A stretch of 64,000 bases of DNA, from positions 1,080 through 65,079 of the forward strand of contig NZ_KB905558.1 in the NCBI RefSeq assembly GCF_000380965.1, given 5' to 3'. Position 1 is the stretch's first letter; every line of letters starts with the position of its first letter. This DNA is from Paenibacillus ginsengihumi DSM 21568 (GTDB taxonomy: Bacteria; Bacillota; Bacilli; Paenibacillales; NBRC-103111). The translations under genes were made by a program, and so were the position numbers. Under the pieces are notes generated by a model, which saw only the letters and a list, made by a program, of their open reading frames with translations, was not told the origin of the DNA and ran no database searches. This document shows positions 37,113 to 45,407 of this stretch, one piece after another.

Positions 37113-37146
37113 CGGAAATGATCTTCCCCTTTCCGCCAAACCTATC

Positions 37147-37234
37147 TTGAAAATTCGGCAATATCACACGAGCCGAATTTTCTGGCACCGCAGGTGACGC
37201 CCGATTGACGAAGGAACCGCTTGTCATAGGCGTC
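37147..37234 (+). repeat. SR dispersed repeat, copy G
   Basis: Hairpin 1 is TTGAAAATTCGGC-...-GCCGAATTTTC over a 12-base loop, with a linker TGGCACCGCAGG and hairpin 2 (TTGACGA / TTGTCAT, then GGCGTC). Its last base is the first base of the complemented stop codon of the large coiled-coil gene, so it abuts coding sequence. Confidence 0.9.
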
Positions 37235-39513
37235 TAATAGGCGATATCCGCGGTTTTGACGATACGGCAGCGGTTGCCCTCCACCTCGCATCCCGCGAAT
37301 CCGGCATGGCCGTAAAGCTTCATGACGCCTGGCAAAAACCAGAGCCGGAACGACGTCTCCGCGCGTCCGGATACGTATGAAGCCGCCTGGCGCAGATCGA
37401 TGCCCGTATTCAGCTCAATCAGCGCCTGCATGCGCGACAGCAGGACGGAATCGCGGCTGTGCAGCAGCAGAAACAGCCGCAAGTAGTCTTTGTAAGCCAT
37501 TGTAAATATGCTTCCCAGCTTCTCCGCAACGGGAACCGCTTCGCCCTGAATGAGCCGGATCATATCCTGCTGAGCCTTTATAGCGCCCTCTGCCAAGGCG
37601 GCCAGCAGGACGGCCAGCGGCGACCCTGCAGCCAGCAGCTCGTTCTTCGGGGAGAGCAGCGCTTCCGCAGTCCGTATGGCAAGGCGGAATGCGAACATTT
37701 CCGCATAAGCTAGCGACTGATTTCCGGCGCAGGAGCCGGAGCCGTAGATCAGGAACTCGACCTCCTGGTTTTGCAGCGGATGCGACTGCGGCTGCGACAG
37801 CTCGTTGATCGGCTTCGGCGTGCCGTCCGGCAGCTTCTCGAGTCCCAGCGTGCGGTAACTGAACTTGCTGACCGCGAACTCGTCAATATAAAACTCGTCC
37901 CGAATATCCGTTAGCAGAGAACCGAGGCCCGATACGAGCTTCAGCGCGCCGAGGCCGGCCCGGTCGGGGTCATCCAGATCAATGTCGGGGAGCGGCTCCG
38001 GAGCGGATTCCAGGGCGTTCAACTCCATATAGGCATGGTAAGACCCCCCCGTCCCCTGCGAGGAATCGCCCAGCAGCTTGACATAATGCTCCTTGTACGG
38101 GTCAACCGATGAGGCGAGGGAGCAGGCTCCCATCACCCGCTTGACTTCATCCAGCACATTCTGTACGGCGGAGCGGCTCTCCCGCTTGGAATCGGCCGCC
38201 GCCTGCCGGTTCCGGTTGCGTTCGGCCTCCTTCCCCTTCTGCGCCTCGTATACGCTCTGCACCTGCTGCCGGAACGATTCCAGCGTCTTATCCGTTGCCG
38301 TATATTTTTGCGCCGTGAACATCAGACCGTCCTGAAGCTGGGCCTTTAATGCCGAGAACAGCGAGACGGCTGCGGCGACATCGCTTTCGTAGCGGTCCAG
38401 CTCCTCCGGAGCGATCAGATGAACGCTGCCGAACGCCTGATCGGCGGCATAGCCTGGGGATGCTCCTTCGGCAGCGCTCCGCAGCGCTTCGTTCAGCTGC
38501 TCGCTTGCCTTCTTGGCTTCCGCCATCGCCTCCTTGAAGCGGGCGAACTGCTTCTGCAGCTCGCTGTCGTCATGATCGGATTTCAGCTTCAGCATCGCCA
38601 GCAGTTCTGCATACCGCAGCAAATCGGCGAGCAAGCTCTCCAGCTCGCTCACCTTGGCGGACGCCTCCCGCAGCTCGCCGATCAGCTCCCTGCGCGTCTC
38701 GGACAGCCGGCGAATCGATTCCCTCGCTTCAGCGCCGGAGCGGATGAGGGAATCGATGGAGCGATCGATGCTGCTGATCTGCTTGTCCAGCTTCTCCACC
38801 TCTTGCTGAGCGGTTCGCAGGGATGCCCTGACGTTCTCCACCGTATGGATGCCGATTTTGTCACTGAGCGCGTTCAGGTCGCGAAGCTGCGTTTTATAGA
38901 ACGGATAGACGTCGCCCGCTATCCGGTTGATCGCCTCCAGCGCGGCCCACGCCTTGTCGAGCTGTTGGTCTCTTTCCTCCAGCGGCTCTTCGATCTTGGC
39001 GGCATTGTCGGCGAACGTCGACGCCTGTTCGAGTCCTGACGTTACATTCGTCTTCTTCAGCTTGTCGAATACGTCAAGCGCATAGATCATCGGCGCCCGG
39101 TATTTCATCTCCTCCAATATTTGTCTCTTGAATACCGCATGGCTGGCGAGCGAATAGACGGGCGTCAGGCTGGCGCCCTCCGCTTCAAGCCGGTGGTCCA
39201 GCAGCCGGAAGCGCGGCCCTTCCGCCGCCTCGGACAAGTTGCCGCTAACGACCCGCCTGAACACTTCGCCGGAAGCGTCCGCTCCCGAGGTCAGGCCGTA
39301 CAACCCGTAGCTCTGAAGCTGCGGGGAAAATCCCGCGAGCGTCGAGCGGACGCCTGCTTTCACGGCAAGCTCCGCCTCCTGGTCGGCCGCTCGCCAGCGC
39401 ACGACGTCCACGAGCACGCCGCAGAACAAAAATACCGGGACGATCAGCAGCATCAGAAAGACGGAAACGGCTCCCCGCTCTTCCTTGCGCCAGCGCGTCC
39501 ATTTCCCGTTGAT
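37234..39513 (-). CDS. Large TadE/DUF5702-like coiled-coil protein of the Tad cluster, apparent ATC start
   Basis: About 759 residues. The N-terminus RGAVSVFLMLLIVPVFLFCG is a pilin/TadE-type helix as in DUF5702 proteins of Firmicute tad loci. A long coiled coil (about 190-380) and a mixed C-terminal domain follow. The reading frame is open from 39528, but the only ATG (39453) lies inside the hydrophobic helix and has no ribosome site. AAGGGGGGAG is followed after 5 bases by ATC at 39513, which would give INGKWTRWRKEERGAV. So an ATC start, or a sequencing error, is likely. It follows the 39543 gene by 29 bases. Confidence 0.8.
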   Translation of the reverse strand: MNGKWTRWRKEERGAVSVFLMLLIVPVFLFCGVLVDVVRWRAADQEAELAVKAGVRSTLAGFSPQLQSYGLYGLTSGADASGEVFRRVVSGNLSEAAEGPRFRLLDHRLEAEGASLTPVYSLASHAVFKRQILEEMKYRAPMIYALDVFDKLKKTNVTSGLEQASTFADNAAKIEEPLEERDQQLDKAWAALEAINRIAGDVYPFYKTQLRDLNALSDKIGIHTVENVRASLRTAQQEVEKLDKQISSIDRSIDSLIRSGAEARESIRRLSETRRELIGELREASAKVSELESLLADLLRYAELLAMLKLKSDHDDSELQKQFARFKEAMAEAKKASEQLNEALRSAAEGASPGYAADQAFGSVHLIAPEELDRYESDVAAAVSLFSALKAQLQDGLMFTAQKYTATDKTLESFRQQVQSVYEAQKGKEAERNRNRQAAADSKRESRSAVQNVLDEVKRVMGACSLASSVDPYKEHYVKLLGDSSQGTGGSYHAYMELNALESAPEPLPDIDLDDPDRAGLGALKLVSGLGSLLTDIRDEFYIDEFAVSKFSYRTLGLEKLPDGTPKPINELSQPQSHPLQNQEVEFLIYGSGSCAGNQSLAYAEMFAFRLAIRTAEALLSPKNELLAAGSPLAVLLAALAEGAIKAQQDMIRLIQGEAVPVAEKLGSIFTMAYKDYLRLFLLLHSRDSVLLSRMQALIELNTGIDLRQAASYVSGRAETSFRLWFLPGVMKLYGHAGFAGCEVEGNRCRIVKTADIAY

Positions 39514-39542
39514 AGGCGCTCCCCCCTTTCAGACACCGGCGG

Positions 39543-40622
39543 CTACCTGTTATGAATGACGACAACGATGCCGCTGCGGGCGAGCTCGTTGCGGAAGGCA
39601 GCGGACAGCTTGACTTGCCCTTTCTTCGTTTCGAAAAAATGCCAGACGACGCCGCTGATTTTCGCCCCGCTGCGCAGCAGCTCGGCATCCTTCGGCAGCT
39701 GCACCTCGCGCAGCTGCTTCTCAGTAAATGTGTAGAAAGCCTGGTGCGCGATGCCGTTGGCATCGAGCGCGTCGATCTCCCGCACCATGCCGGGCTTCAC
39801 CTCCACCTTCTGAGCCGTCCCCCCGACGAGTCCGCGCAAATATCGCGCCGCCTCATTGTGGCTTGATATGACCGTTCTTTCTTTCGGCACCGACTGCGGC
39901 TCCTTCATCAGCTGCTTCGCCGCGGACGGCCGGATGCGGTCCTTGACTTCTCCGATGAACGATCGCGTCAAATCGGTCAATCGCGCCGTTTCCACCGGAT
40001 CGACGACAACCGCCGCCGCGTCCGAGCGAACCTCGTCGGCTCCCCATCGGTTCATGCGATACGCCGGAGAGTGAAAGGGCCTGGCGAGATACACCTCGAT
40101 ATCGCGGATAAGACCGCGGTTGCTGAAGCGCAGCTCGCCCTTCCAACTGCTTGGGAGACGGGCGGCGGCTTGCGACAGCTTGTCGGCCGGAGCAGAAGAC
40201 CCGCCTCCCGCTGCGGCCGGCAGCGCAACGCGCACCGGATCGATCGGGAGCAGGAAGCTGAACAGATGAAGCGCGTTGTCGTTCGTGAGCCGCCAATACA
40301 GCGGATCATGGCGGCCGGGCTCGACATAGCCCGTCGCATGATCCTTGGCCGAATTGTCCCAGACGAACGCGGAGCGCTCCGCGGTCAGGCTTGCCGACTG
40401 ATACAGCGACGCCTGATGATAGACGAATAGCGCGATAAAGAGCAGCAGCACCGAAGCGATCAGGATCGTCGGCAGAATCAGCGACGCTTCCAGCGTGAAG
40501 CTGCCGGCGGCGGAACGCCGCAGCCGGGCGAAAGCGCTGCGGCAGCTTCTGAGCATGCGGCGTGCAGCAGCCAGCTTCTCCCGCTGGCTTCCGTTATTTC
40601 GGACTAATGCTGCTCGCATCAT
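39543..40622 (-). CDS. TadE/TadG-like pilus assembly protein
   Basis: About 359 residues. A basic N-terminus (residues 1-38) leads to GSFTLEASLILPTILIASVLL, a TadE/pilin-like cleavage and membrane segment with Glu at +5. The remainder, about 290 residues, is extracytoplasmic and rich in charged and hydrophobic patches; no enzyme motif is seen. Start is unresolved: the paired ATGs at 40619-40622 overlap the pilin gene by about 29 bases and lack a clear site, and the next ATG (40553) also has none. Translation coupling to the pilin gene is plausible. Confidence 0.8.
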   Translation of the reverse strand: MMRAALVRNNGSQREKLAAARRMLRSCRSAFARLRRSAAGSFTLEASLILPTILIASVLLLFIALFVYHQASLYQSASLTAERSAFVWDNSAKDHATGYVEPGRHDPLYWRLTNDNALHLFSFLLPIDPVRVALPAAAGGGSSAPADKLSQAAARLPSSWKGELRFSNRGLIRDIEVYLARPFHSPAYRMNRWGADEVRSDAAAVVVDPVETARLTDLTRSFIGEVKDRIRPSAAKQLMKEPQSVPKERTVISSHNEAARYLRGLVGGTAQKVEVKPGMVREIDALDANGIAHQAFYTFTEKQLREVQLPKDAELLRSGAKISGVVWHFFETKKGQVKLSAAFRNELARSGIVVVIHNR

Positions 40623-40818
40623 CGCTAATCGAACCTGACTGGTTCGTAATTTCCGTATCGGCGGATTTAAACAGATCCCCGACCCACTTCATGATCCACT
40701 TCCTGAACGCGATCGCAATGATGACGAGAACGGCTACAATCAGCAATATTTCCAGCGTGCCCAGACCGTCCTCCTCGTGCCAAAATCGTTTCCAGCTTTC
40801 CTGCAATCGAAGCTTCAT
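40594..40818 (-). CDS. Flp1-like pilin
   Basis: A 74-residue small pilin. The leader is charged, and DGLGTLEILLIVAVLVIIAIAF carries the cleavage Gly, Glu at +5 and the hydrophobic assembly helix. A short amphipathic C-terminus follows (WIMKWVGDLF). It is the probable main fibre subunit, processed by the A24 peptidase at 35923. The start at 40818 has AGAGGAGG 9 bases upstream; an earlier in-frame ATG touches this site. Confidence 0.9.
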   Translation of the reverse strand: MKLRLQESWKRFWHEEDGLGTLEILLIVAVLVIIAIAFRKWIMKWVGDLFKSADTEITNQSGSISDDASSISPK

Positions 40819-40839
40819 TTGTCCCATCCTCCTCTGTAT

Positions 40840-41706
40840 TTACCCGTTCATCATGAGCAGCGCAGGCGCCGCCACGACGACCATCACCGCAAAAAAGATC
40901 AGCACCATCGGAAACACCATTTTGGACGATGCCTCTTCGCCCAACGTCTTGGCCAGCGCCTTGCGCCGTTCCCACAGCGTGAAGGACAGCTCCTTGAGCG
41001 ACATGACCAGCTCGTCGCCGCCGCGCCGGTAATTGAGCAGCAGCGTCGTGGTGAACATGGCCGCCTCCTGCAGCGCGCAGCGCTTGCTGAATTCCTCCAT
41101 CACCTTCGGGAACGATGCGTTCATCTGCAGCGCCCGCACGGCCCAGGACAACTCTGTCCACAGCGGATGCGCGCTTGCGCCGCTAAGCTCCCTGGTTTCG
41201 ACGATCCGCTGCAGCGCTTGAGGCACCGTCTCGCCGGCGTTAACCAGCAGCATGATGCGGTTCAGCGCCTCGGGCAGCTCCAGCAGCATGGCGCGCTTTC
41301 TTTGCTCAAGCCGGTTCGTAAGCCGCTTGTACTGCACAAGCGGTATGAATATGGCGATTGCCGCTCCGTACGCCGGCATCTCGGCATTATCCGCCGCCCA
41401 GCCGAGCAGCGAAGAAAACAGCAGCGCAGCCGCCATCCACGACCAGATGCAGGCGTAGAACCATTTGGTTCGCACCCCGGCTTCGCGCCGGCCGTACAGT
41501 CCCGCCATGACCGCATGCACCTTGCCGGTCAGCTCGGACAGGCGGTCCATGAGCCGCAGCCGGTCGATCGTCCATAAGCCGGCGGCGGCGAACCAGCCGT
41601 CCCGAAACGACAAGCCGTTCTCACGCACCCAAGGCCGGTACTTCGGCAGCGAGACGGCGAGCAGCGCAGCCATCCCCACCGCTTCCAACACGAACAGCAT
41701 CAACAT
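40840..41706 (-). CDS. TadC-like GspF platform protein
   Basis: About 288 residues. A type II secretion F (GspF) domain in the C-terminal half with SFPKVMEEFSKRCALQEAAMF, membrane helices at about 1-18, 95-130 and 262-288. It should form the inner membrane platform with the TadB-like protein. Start: ATG at 41706 has GGTGA 6 bases upstream; a GTG at 41715 lacks a site. It lies 17 bases after the TadB-like gene. Confidence 0.85.
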   Translation of the reverse strand: MLMLFVLEAVGMAALLAVSLPKYRPWVRENGLSFRDGWFAAAGLWTIDRLRLMDRLSELTGKVHAVMAGLYGRREAGVRTKWFYACIWSWMAAALLFSSLLGWAADNAEMPAYGAAIAIFIPLVQYKRLTNRLEQRKRAMLLELPEALNRIMLLVNAGETVPQALQRIVETRELSGASAHPLWTELSWAVRALQMNASFPKVMEEFSKRCALQEAAMFTTTLLLNYRRGGDELVMSLKELSFTLWERRKALAKTLGEEASSKMVFPMVLIFFAVMVVVAAPALLMMNG

Positions 41707-41723
41707 GGTTATCACCGCTACCG

Positions 41724-42680
41724 TTAAATTTGGATCGACATCATTTTGCGAATAATCAGAAAACTGGCAATGAACACACCCAGCGCTCCGGTCATAATGA
41801 GCACGCCTCCGGAGCGGTAAAGCGGCTCCATATAGTCGGGCGTCGTAATCGACAGCACCCCGATCATGGCGACGGGCGCCATCGCCAGGACGTTGGCCTC
41901 GAATCTTTTTTGCGCCAACAGCACCTTGATCTCCTGCTGTATATCCAGCTTGTCCTGGATAATCCCGGCCGTACGACGCACGACCTGGATCAGGTTGCCG
42001 CCGGAGCGCTTGCAGACGAGAAGCACCTCCGCCAGCTGCCGGATATCCTCCAACTCCGTGCGCACCGCCAAATTCATGACCGCCTGCTCCAGATTTTCCC
42101 CGTTGTCGATGCGGCGGTTAATGATTTCCAGCTCCTGCACGATCATCGTCCGCGGGTCGGGATACAGCAGCTTCAAATCGTCCAGCGCCTCGCGAAAGGC
42201 CGATTCCACCGATTTGCCCGCTGCGAGAGATGACGAAAGCGAGGCCAGCAGCTGCTTGAACTGCTGCTGTAGCTGCGCTTTGCGGGAGCGAATCACGCTC
42301 TTTCGGCGCAGCGCCGGCAACGCCAGTCCGGCGCTGGATAACAGAATGACCGCTGCCGCGTGCTTGTAGAACACGACGCCGATCAGACCGGCGATGACCG
42401 CCCCTGCCAGCGCAGTGAGGACCGTCTCGGCCAGGCTCATCTCGTACCGGTCGTAGCGGGGCAGCGTTGCGGCAAGGTCCGGGACGCCCGGCACTCCCCC
42501 GGCACCGGGCCCCTTGGTCTTACGGCTGCCCTTCGCCATGCGGACAAGATGATTCGGTTTCAAAAAAGCGGCAAGCTTGCGCATACGGTTCGCAGGCGCC
42601 GTTTCGCCCTTTGGCCTGCAAATATTATGCTTGCTGGCGTCACGGCGCTCCGTCCCTCCCTCCATTCCGATCATGTTCAT
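41724..42680 (-). CDS. TadB-like GspF platform protein
   Basis: Up to 318 residues. Two helices at about 95-125, a GspF domain (QFKQLLASLSSSLAAGKSVESAFREAL, GNLIQVVRRTAGIIQ), and two helices at the C-terminus. It anchors the TadA ATPase at the membrane. The first 80 residues are basic and poorly conserved in look, and they overlap the TadA gene by 41 bases. No ribosome site marks the start, so the true N-terminus may be shorter. Confidence 0.85.
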   Translation of the reverse strand: MNMIGMEGGTERRDASKHNICRPKGETAPANRMRKLAAFLKPNHLVRMAKGSRKTKGPGAGGVPGVPDLAATLPRYDRYEMSLAETVLTALAGAVIAGLIGVVFYKHAAAVILLSSAGLALPALRRKSVIRSRKAQLQQQFKQLLASLSSSLAAGKSVESAFREALDDLKLLYPDPRTMIVQELEIINRRIDNGENLEQAVMNLAVRTELEDIRQLAEVLLVCKRSGGNLIQVVRRTAGIIQDKLDIQQEIKVLLAQKRFEANVLAMAPVAMIGVLSITTPDYMEPLYRSGGVLIMTGALGVFIASFLIIRKMMSIQI

Positions 42681-43905
42681 GGCCGCAGGCGATGCCTGCC
42701 ATTCGCAGCTTCTCCACGTTGTGCAGCCGGTGGCCCGTCCGAACGAGCTCCCCGCGGAGCCGTCCGCCTTCGTCCTCGCCGCTTTCCTCGAACCGATAGA
42801 GCGGGCGAAGCTCCACCTCGCCTTCCCGCAGTCCGAGCACCTCGCTGATCTCGGCCACTTTGCGGCTGCGGTCGCGCATTCGCTGCAGGTGCACGACGAT
42901 ATCGAGCGCCGAAGCGATCTGCTTGCGCACGACCTGGATCGGCAGCTCCGCTCCGCTCAGCACCATCGTCTCCAGGCGGCTCATCATGTCCGCCGCGGAG
43001 TTGGCGTGCCCGGTCGACAAGCTCCCCTCATGGCCAGTGTTCATTGCCTGCAGCATATCCAGGGCTTCGGCTCCGCGCACCTCGCCGACAATGATCCGGT
43101 TCGGCCGCATCCTCAGCGACGTCCGGATCAGGTCGCGGATCGAAATCTCCCCCTTTCCTTCGGAGTTGGCGTTGCGCGTCTCCAGGCTGACGAGATTCGG
43201 CACGCCGCGAATTTGCAGCTCGGCCGAATCCTCGATCGTAATGACCCGTTCGTCCCCGGGGATATGCTGGGCCAGCGCGTTCAAAAAGGTCGTTTTGCCC
43301 GAGCCCGTCCCCCCGCTGATAAAGATGTTGAATTTCGCCTTAACCAGGTCCGTCAAAAAGCGGGCCGCTTCCTCCGACAACGCCCCCCAGGCGATCAAAT
43401 CGTCCAGCGACGGCGGGCGCTCGGGGAATTTGCGGATCGTCATGACCGGACCGTTCAAGGCCGCAGGCGGCAGCACGATGTTGACGCGGGAGCCGTCCGC
43501 CAGCCTGGCGTCGACGATCGGGCTCGATTCGTTCACGACCCGGTTCACCTTGCCCACGATCGTCTGAATGACGTCCTCCAGCTTCTCCCGGCTATCGAAG
43601 CGGATGTCCGTTTCCACGACCTGCCCGTCTCTTTCCACGAAAATGCGGTCGTGCGAATTGATCATGATTTCCGTGATCGACCGATCCTCCACCAGCGGCT
43701 GCAGCACATCCAGCCCGCGGAAGGAATGGAACAGCGCAGCGACCAGCTTCTCCATCGCGGCTGCGGTCAAATGCGCCTGCCGGGCATAGGCGAACACCTC
43801 TTCCTCGATCCGCTCCCTGAGCTCCGCGTCCGTCAGCGATATCCCCAAATCCAGCCGCTCCCGGATTTGCTCTTGCAGACGCCTCTTCACTTCATGCGCG
43901 GACAT
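42640..43905 (-). CDS. tadA: TadA/CpaF ATPase
   Basis: A 421-residue hexameric secretion ATPase. An N-terminal domain (VEDRSITEIMINS) precedes Walker A GGTGSGKTT (198-206), the Asp box, LRMRPNRIIVGEVRG (Walker B) and the His box TGHEGSLSTGHAN. It powers pilin assembly through the TadB/TadC platform. The C-terminal 30 residues are charged and overlap the TadB frame. The ATG at 43905 has GCAGGTGA 6 bases upstream and overlaps the TadZ-like gene by 14 bases. Confidence 0.94.
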   Translation of the reverse strand: MSAHEVKRRLQEQIRERLDLGISLTDAELRERIEEEVFAYARQAHLTAAAMEKLVAALFHSFRGLDVLQPLVEDRSITEIMINSHDRIFVERDGQVVETDIRFDSREKLEDVIQTIVGKVNRVVNESSPIVDARLADGSRVNIVLPPAALNGPVMTIRKFPERPPSLDDLIAWGALSEEAARFLTDLVKAKFNIFISGGTGSGKTTFLNALAQHIPGDERVITIEDSAELQIRGVPNLVSLETRNANSEGKGEISIRDLIRTSLRMRPNRIIVGEVRGAEALDMLQAMNTGHEGSLSTGHANSAADMMSRLETMVLSGAELPIQVVRKQIASALDIVVHLQRMRDRSRKVAEISEVLGLREGEVELRPLYRFEESGEDEGGRLRGELVRTGHRLHNVEKLRMAGIACGHEHDRNGGRDGAP

Positions 43906-45013
43906 GACGGTTCACCTGCCCGCCGCTGGCAGCGAAAGCATCCAACACGCCGGCGGCACGCTCCGCAAAGGGCGGCGAATAGCGTCGCTCCGGATCGGCA
44001 GCGGCCTTCCATTCCGGCACATACGGCAGCCGTTCCGCGATCTCAATGCCGTACGCCGACATGTTGTTTACCTCGCGGCCGATCCAGCGGTTGACGACGA
44101 AGCTCGTTTTTTGCCGCAAGCCGAAAGACGCGTTCATTCCGCTCATCCCGCTTAGCTGCAGCGCGCATTTGCCCAAATGCACCTCGTCGTCCAATACAAG
44201 CCAAATAATGCGGTCCGCACAGCGCAATGCTTCCGCGATCGGTCCGTGAAGCTGGCTGTCCAGATCGAGAAAAATGCGATCGTACGCTCCCGACGCCTGC
44301 AGCAGGCGGATCAGCCGGCTTACATCCTCCCCATCCATATCTTCCCATTGCTCCGTATTGCGAAACGGAGGCAAAGTATCGAACTTCCATTCCGGCTGCT
44401 TGCGCTTCCACTGCTCCAGCTTGGCCGATGCGGCCGGCGGGTTCGTTCGCAAGTAGTACAACAATTGCGAAAGCGCCTCTTCGTCGCTGTCGATGCGGTA
44501 TTTCGCATAGGACGGGAGCCGCTCCAGGCAAAGGCAGAAGACGCGCTCTCCCCGAATGGCGCAGCGGCGGGCCGCATGCACGGCAGCCGTCGTTTTACCG
44601 CTTCCGCCTGCTGCGGAATACCAGGCGACGACCTGCGCCCCGGAGCCCGAACCGTCCCGAACCGGCTGGCGGTATTCGCCGGTCTGGGCCGCGATCGCGG
44701 AGAGCAGACGGTCGAGCGGCTGATACTTGCACAGAACGGGGCAGCCAGCCGAACTGTCCTGCGCTTCCCGCTCGCTTAGCGCGACAACCTTTGCCGTGCC
44801 GCGAACGGCCTCCGGCGGCAGCGGCAGGCACGATTCGTGAACGAGCAGAACGAACGGCTCCTTCATCAGGCTCAAGCCCTCCAAGCCGGTCCCCCGATCC
44901 TGGTAGCAGCTAACGTGATATTGATCAGCATATTCCGATACCCGAACATACGCCGTGAGCATTTCGCAAAAATAATCGTCAGGATCGATCACAATGAGCG
45001 GCAGTCTGTTCAT
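43892..45013 (-). CDS. TadZ/CpaE-like atypical receiver and MinD-type ATPase
   Basis: A 373-residue protein. The N-terminal 115 residues resemble a receiver fold (LIVIDPDD, VVALSERE) without a clear phosphoacceptor Asp. The C-terminal part is a MinD/ParA-type ATPase with Walker A YSAAGGSGKTT (132-142) and LDLDSQLHGP as Walker B equivalent. TadZ marks the pole or membrane site for pilus assembly. The ATG at 45013 is 14 bases from AGGAGGTG, rather far; a GTG in between is too close. First gene of the cluster, downstream of the promoter and leader at 45188-45298. Confidence 0.85.
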   Translation of the reverse strand: MNRLPLIVIDPDDYFCEMLTAYVRVSEYADQYHVSCYQDRGTGLEGLSLMKEPFVLLVHESCLPLPPEAVRGTAKVVALSEREAQDSSAGCPVLCKYQPLDRLLSAIAAQTGEYRQPVRDGSGSGAQVVAWYSAAGGSGKTTAAVHAARRCAIRGERVFCLCLERLPSYAKYRIDSDEEALSQLLYYLRTNPPAASAKLEQWKRKQPEWKFDTLPPFRNTEQWEDMDGEDVSRLIRLLQASGAYDRIFLDLDSQLHGPIAEALRCADRIIWLVLDDEVHLGKCALQLSGMSGMNASFGLRQKTSFVVNRWIGREVNNMSAYGIEIAERLPYVPEWKAAADPERRYSPPFAERAAGVLDAFAASGGQVNRHVRA

Positions 45014-45187
45014 TCGATCGGCGGACACCTCCTTCTTCGCAGTTTCATTGGATGAGGCGAGCAGGCTCGCCCCTCTTTCAGCATTTCGCCATCGCCGCGC
45101 GATGCCAAAGCTGAACATAAACATGTTCACGCAAGCAGCGGATTGTCGGTCTTCATCAGCCCCCTCTCCCCAAACCGCAAGCAAAAC
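45014..45187 (-). other. Leader between the attenuator-like terminator and the TadZ-like gene
   Basis: About 175 bases of 5' leader. The TadZ frame stays open through it, but the only early start codons (GTG at 45226, ATG near 45130) have no ribosome site. AGGAGGTG lies at its 3' end. I see no second promoter. Confidence 0.4.
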
Positions 45188-45236
45188 AAAAAAAGCACGC
45201 GCCGGAAAGAAATTGCATTCTTTCACAGCGGTGCTT
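45188..45236 (-). terminator. Terminator in the Tad cluster leader, possible attenuator
   Basis: On the minus strand AAGCAC-C-GC pairs with GC-GTGCTT around an inner GAAAGAA/TTCTTTC stem, followed by seven Ts. It lies between the promoter at 45271-45298 and the first gene. An alternative small hairpin, GCGG-AAGCA-CCGC, uses the 5' arm of the terminator, so the two structures exclude each other. Confidence 0.75.
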
Positions 45237-45270
45237 CCGCTTGGTTCCTATGGATGAATTTACAAACTGA

Positions 45271-45298
45271 ATTATAGCAGACTTTAGCAAAAAATCAA
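45271..45298 (-). promoter_or_regulatory. Promoter of the Tad cluster
   Basis: On the minus strand TTGATT (45293-45298), a 16-base spacer and perfect TATAAT (45271-45276). The region is AT-rich. Transcription would start near 45264 and meet a terminator about 30 bases on. The gap 45299-45407 holds nothing I recognise. Confidence 0.7.
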
Positions 45299-45407
45299 TA
45301 GGCGATTGCAAAATATTGTCTTATGCCAAATCTGGCCGCGCCCGGCCGTCCAGCCGTCCGGTTTGTCCAGCTTGATCAGGGATCAGGCGCAAAGCTTAGG
45401 GACACGG

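Noticed and set aside
45014-45226. N-terminal extension of the TadZ-like protein to the GTG at 45226
   Set aside because: The extension would include the terminator hairpin and has no ribosome site; AGGAGGTG lies just before 45013.
45188-45298. A c-di-GMP riboswitch before the Tad cluster
   Set aside because: The leader lacks the GEMM-I core and tetraloop receptor and shows no class II pseudoknot. Only the terminator and competing hairpin can be supported.
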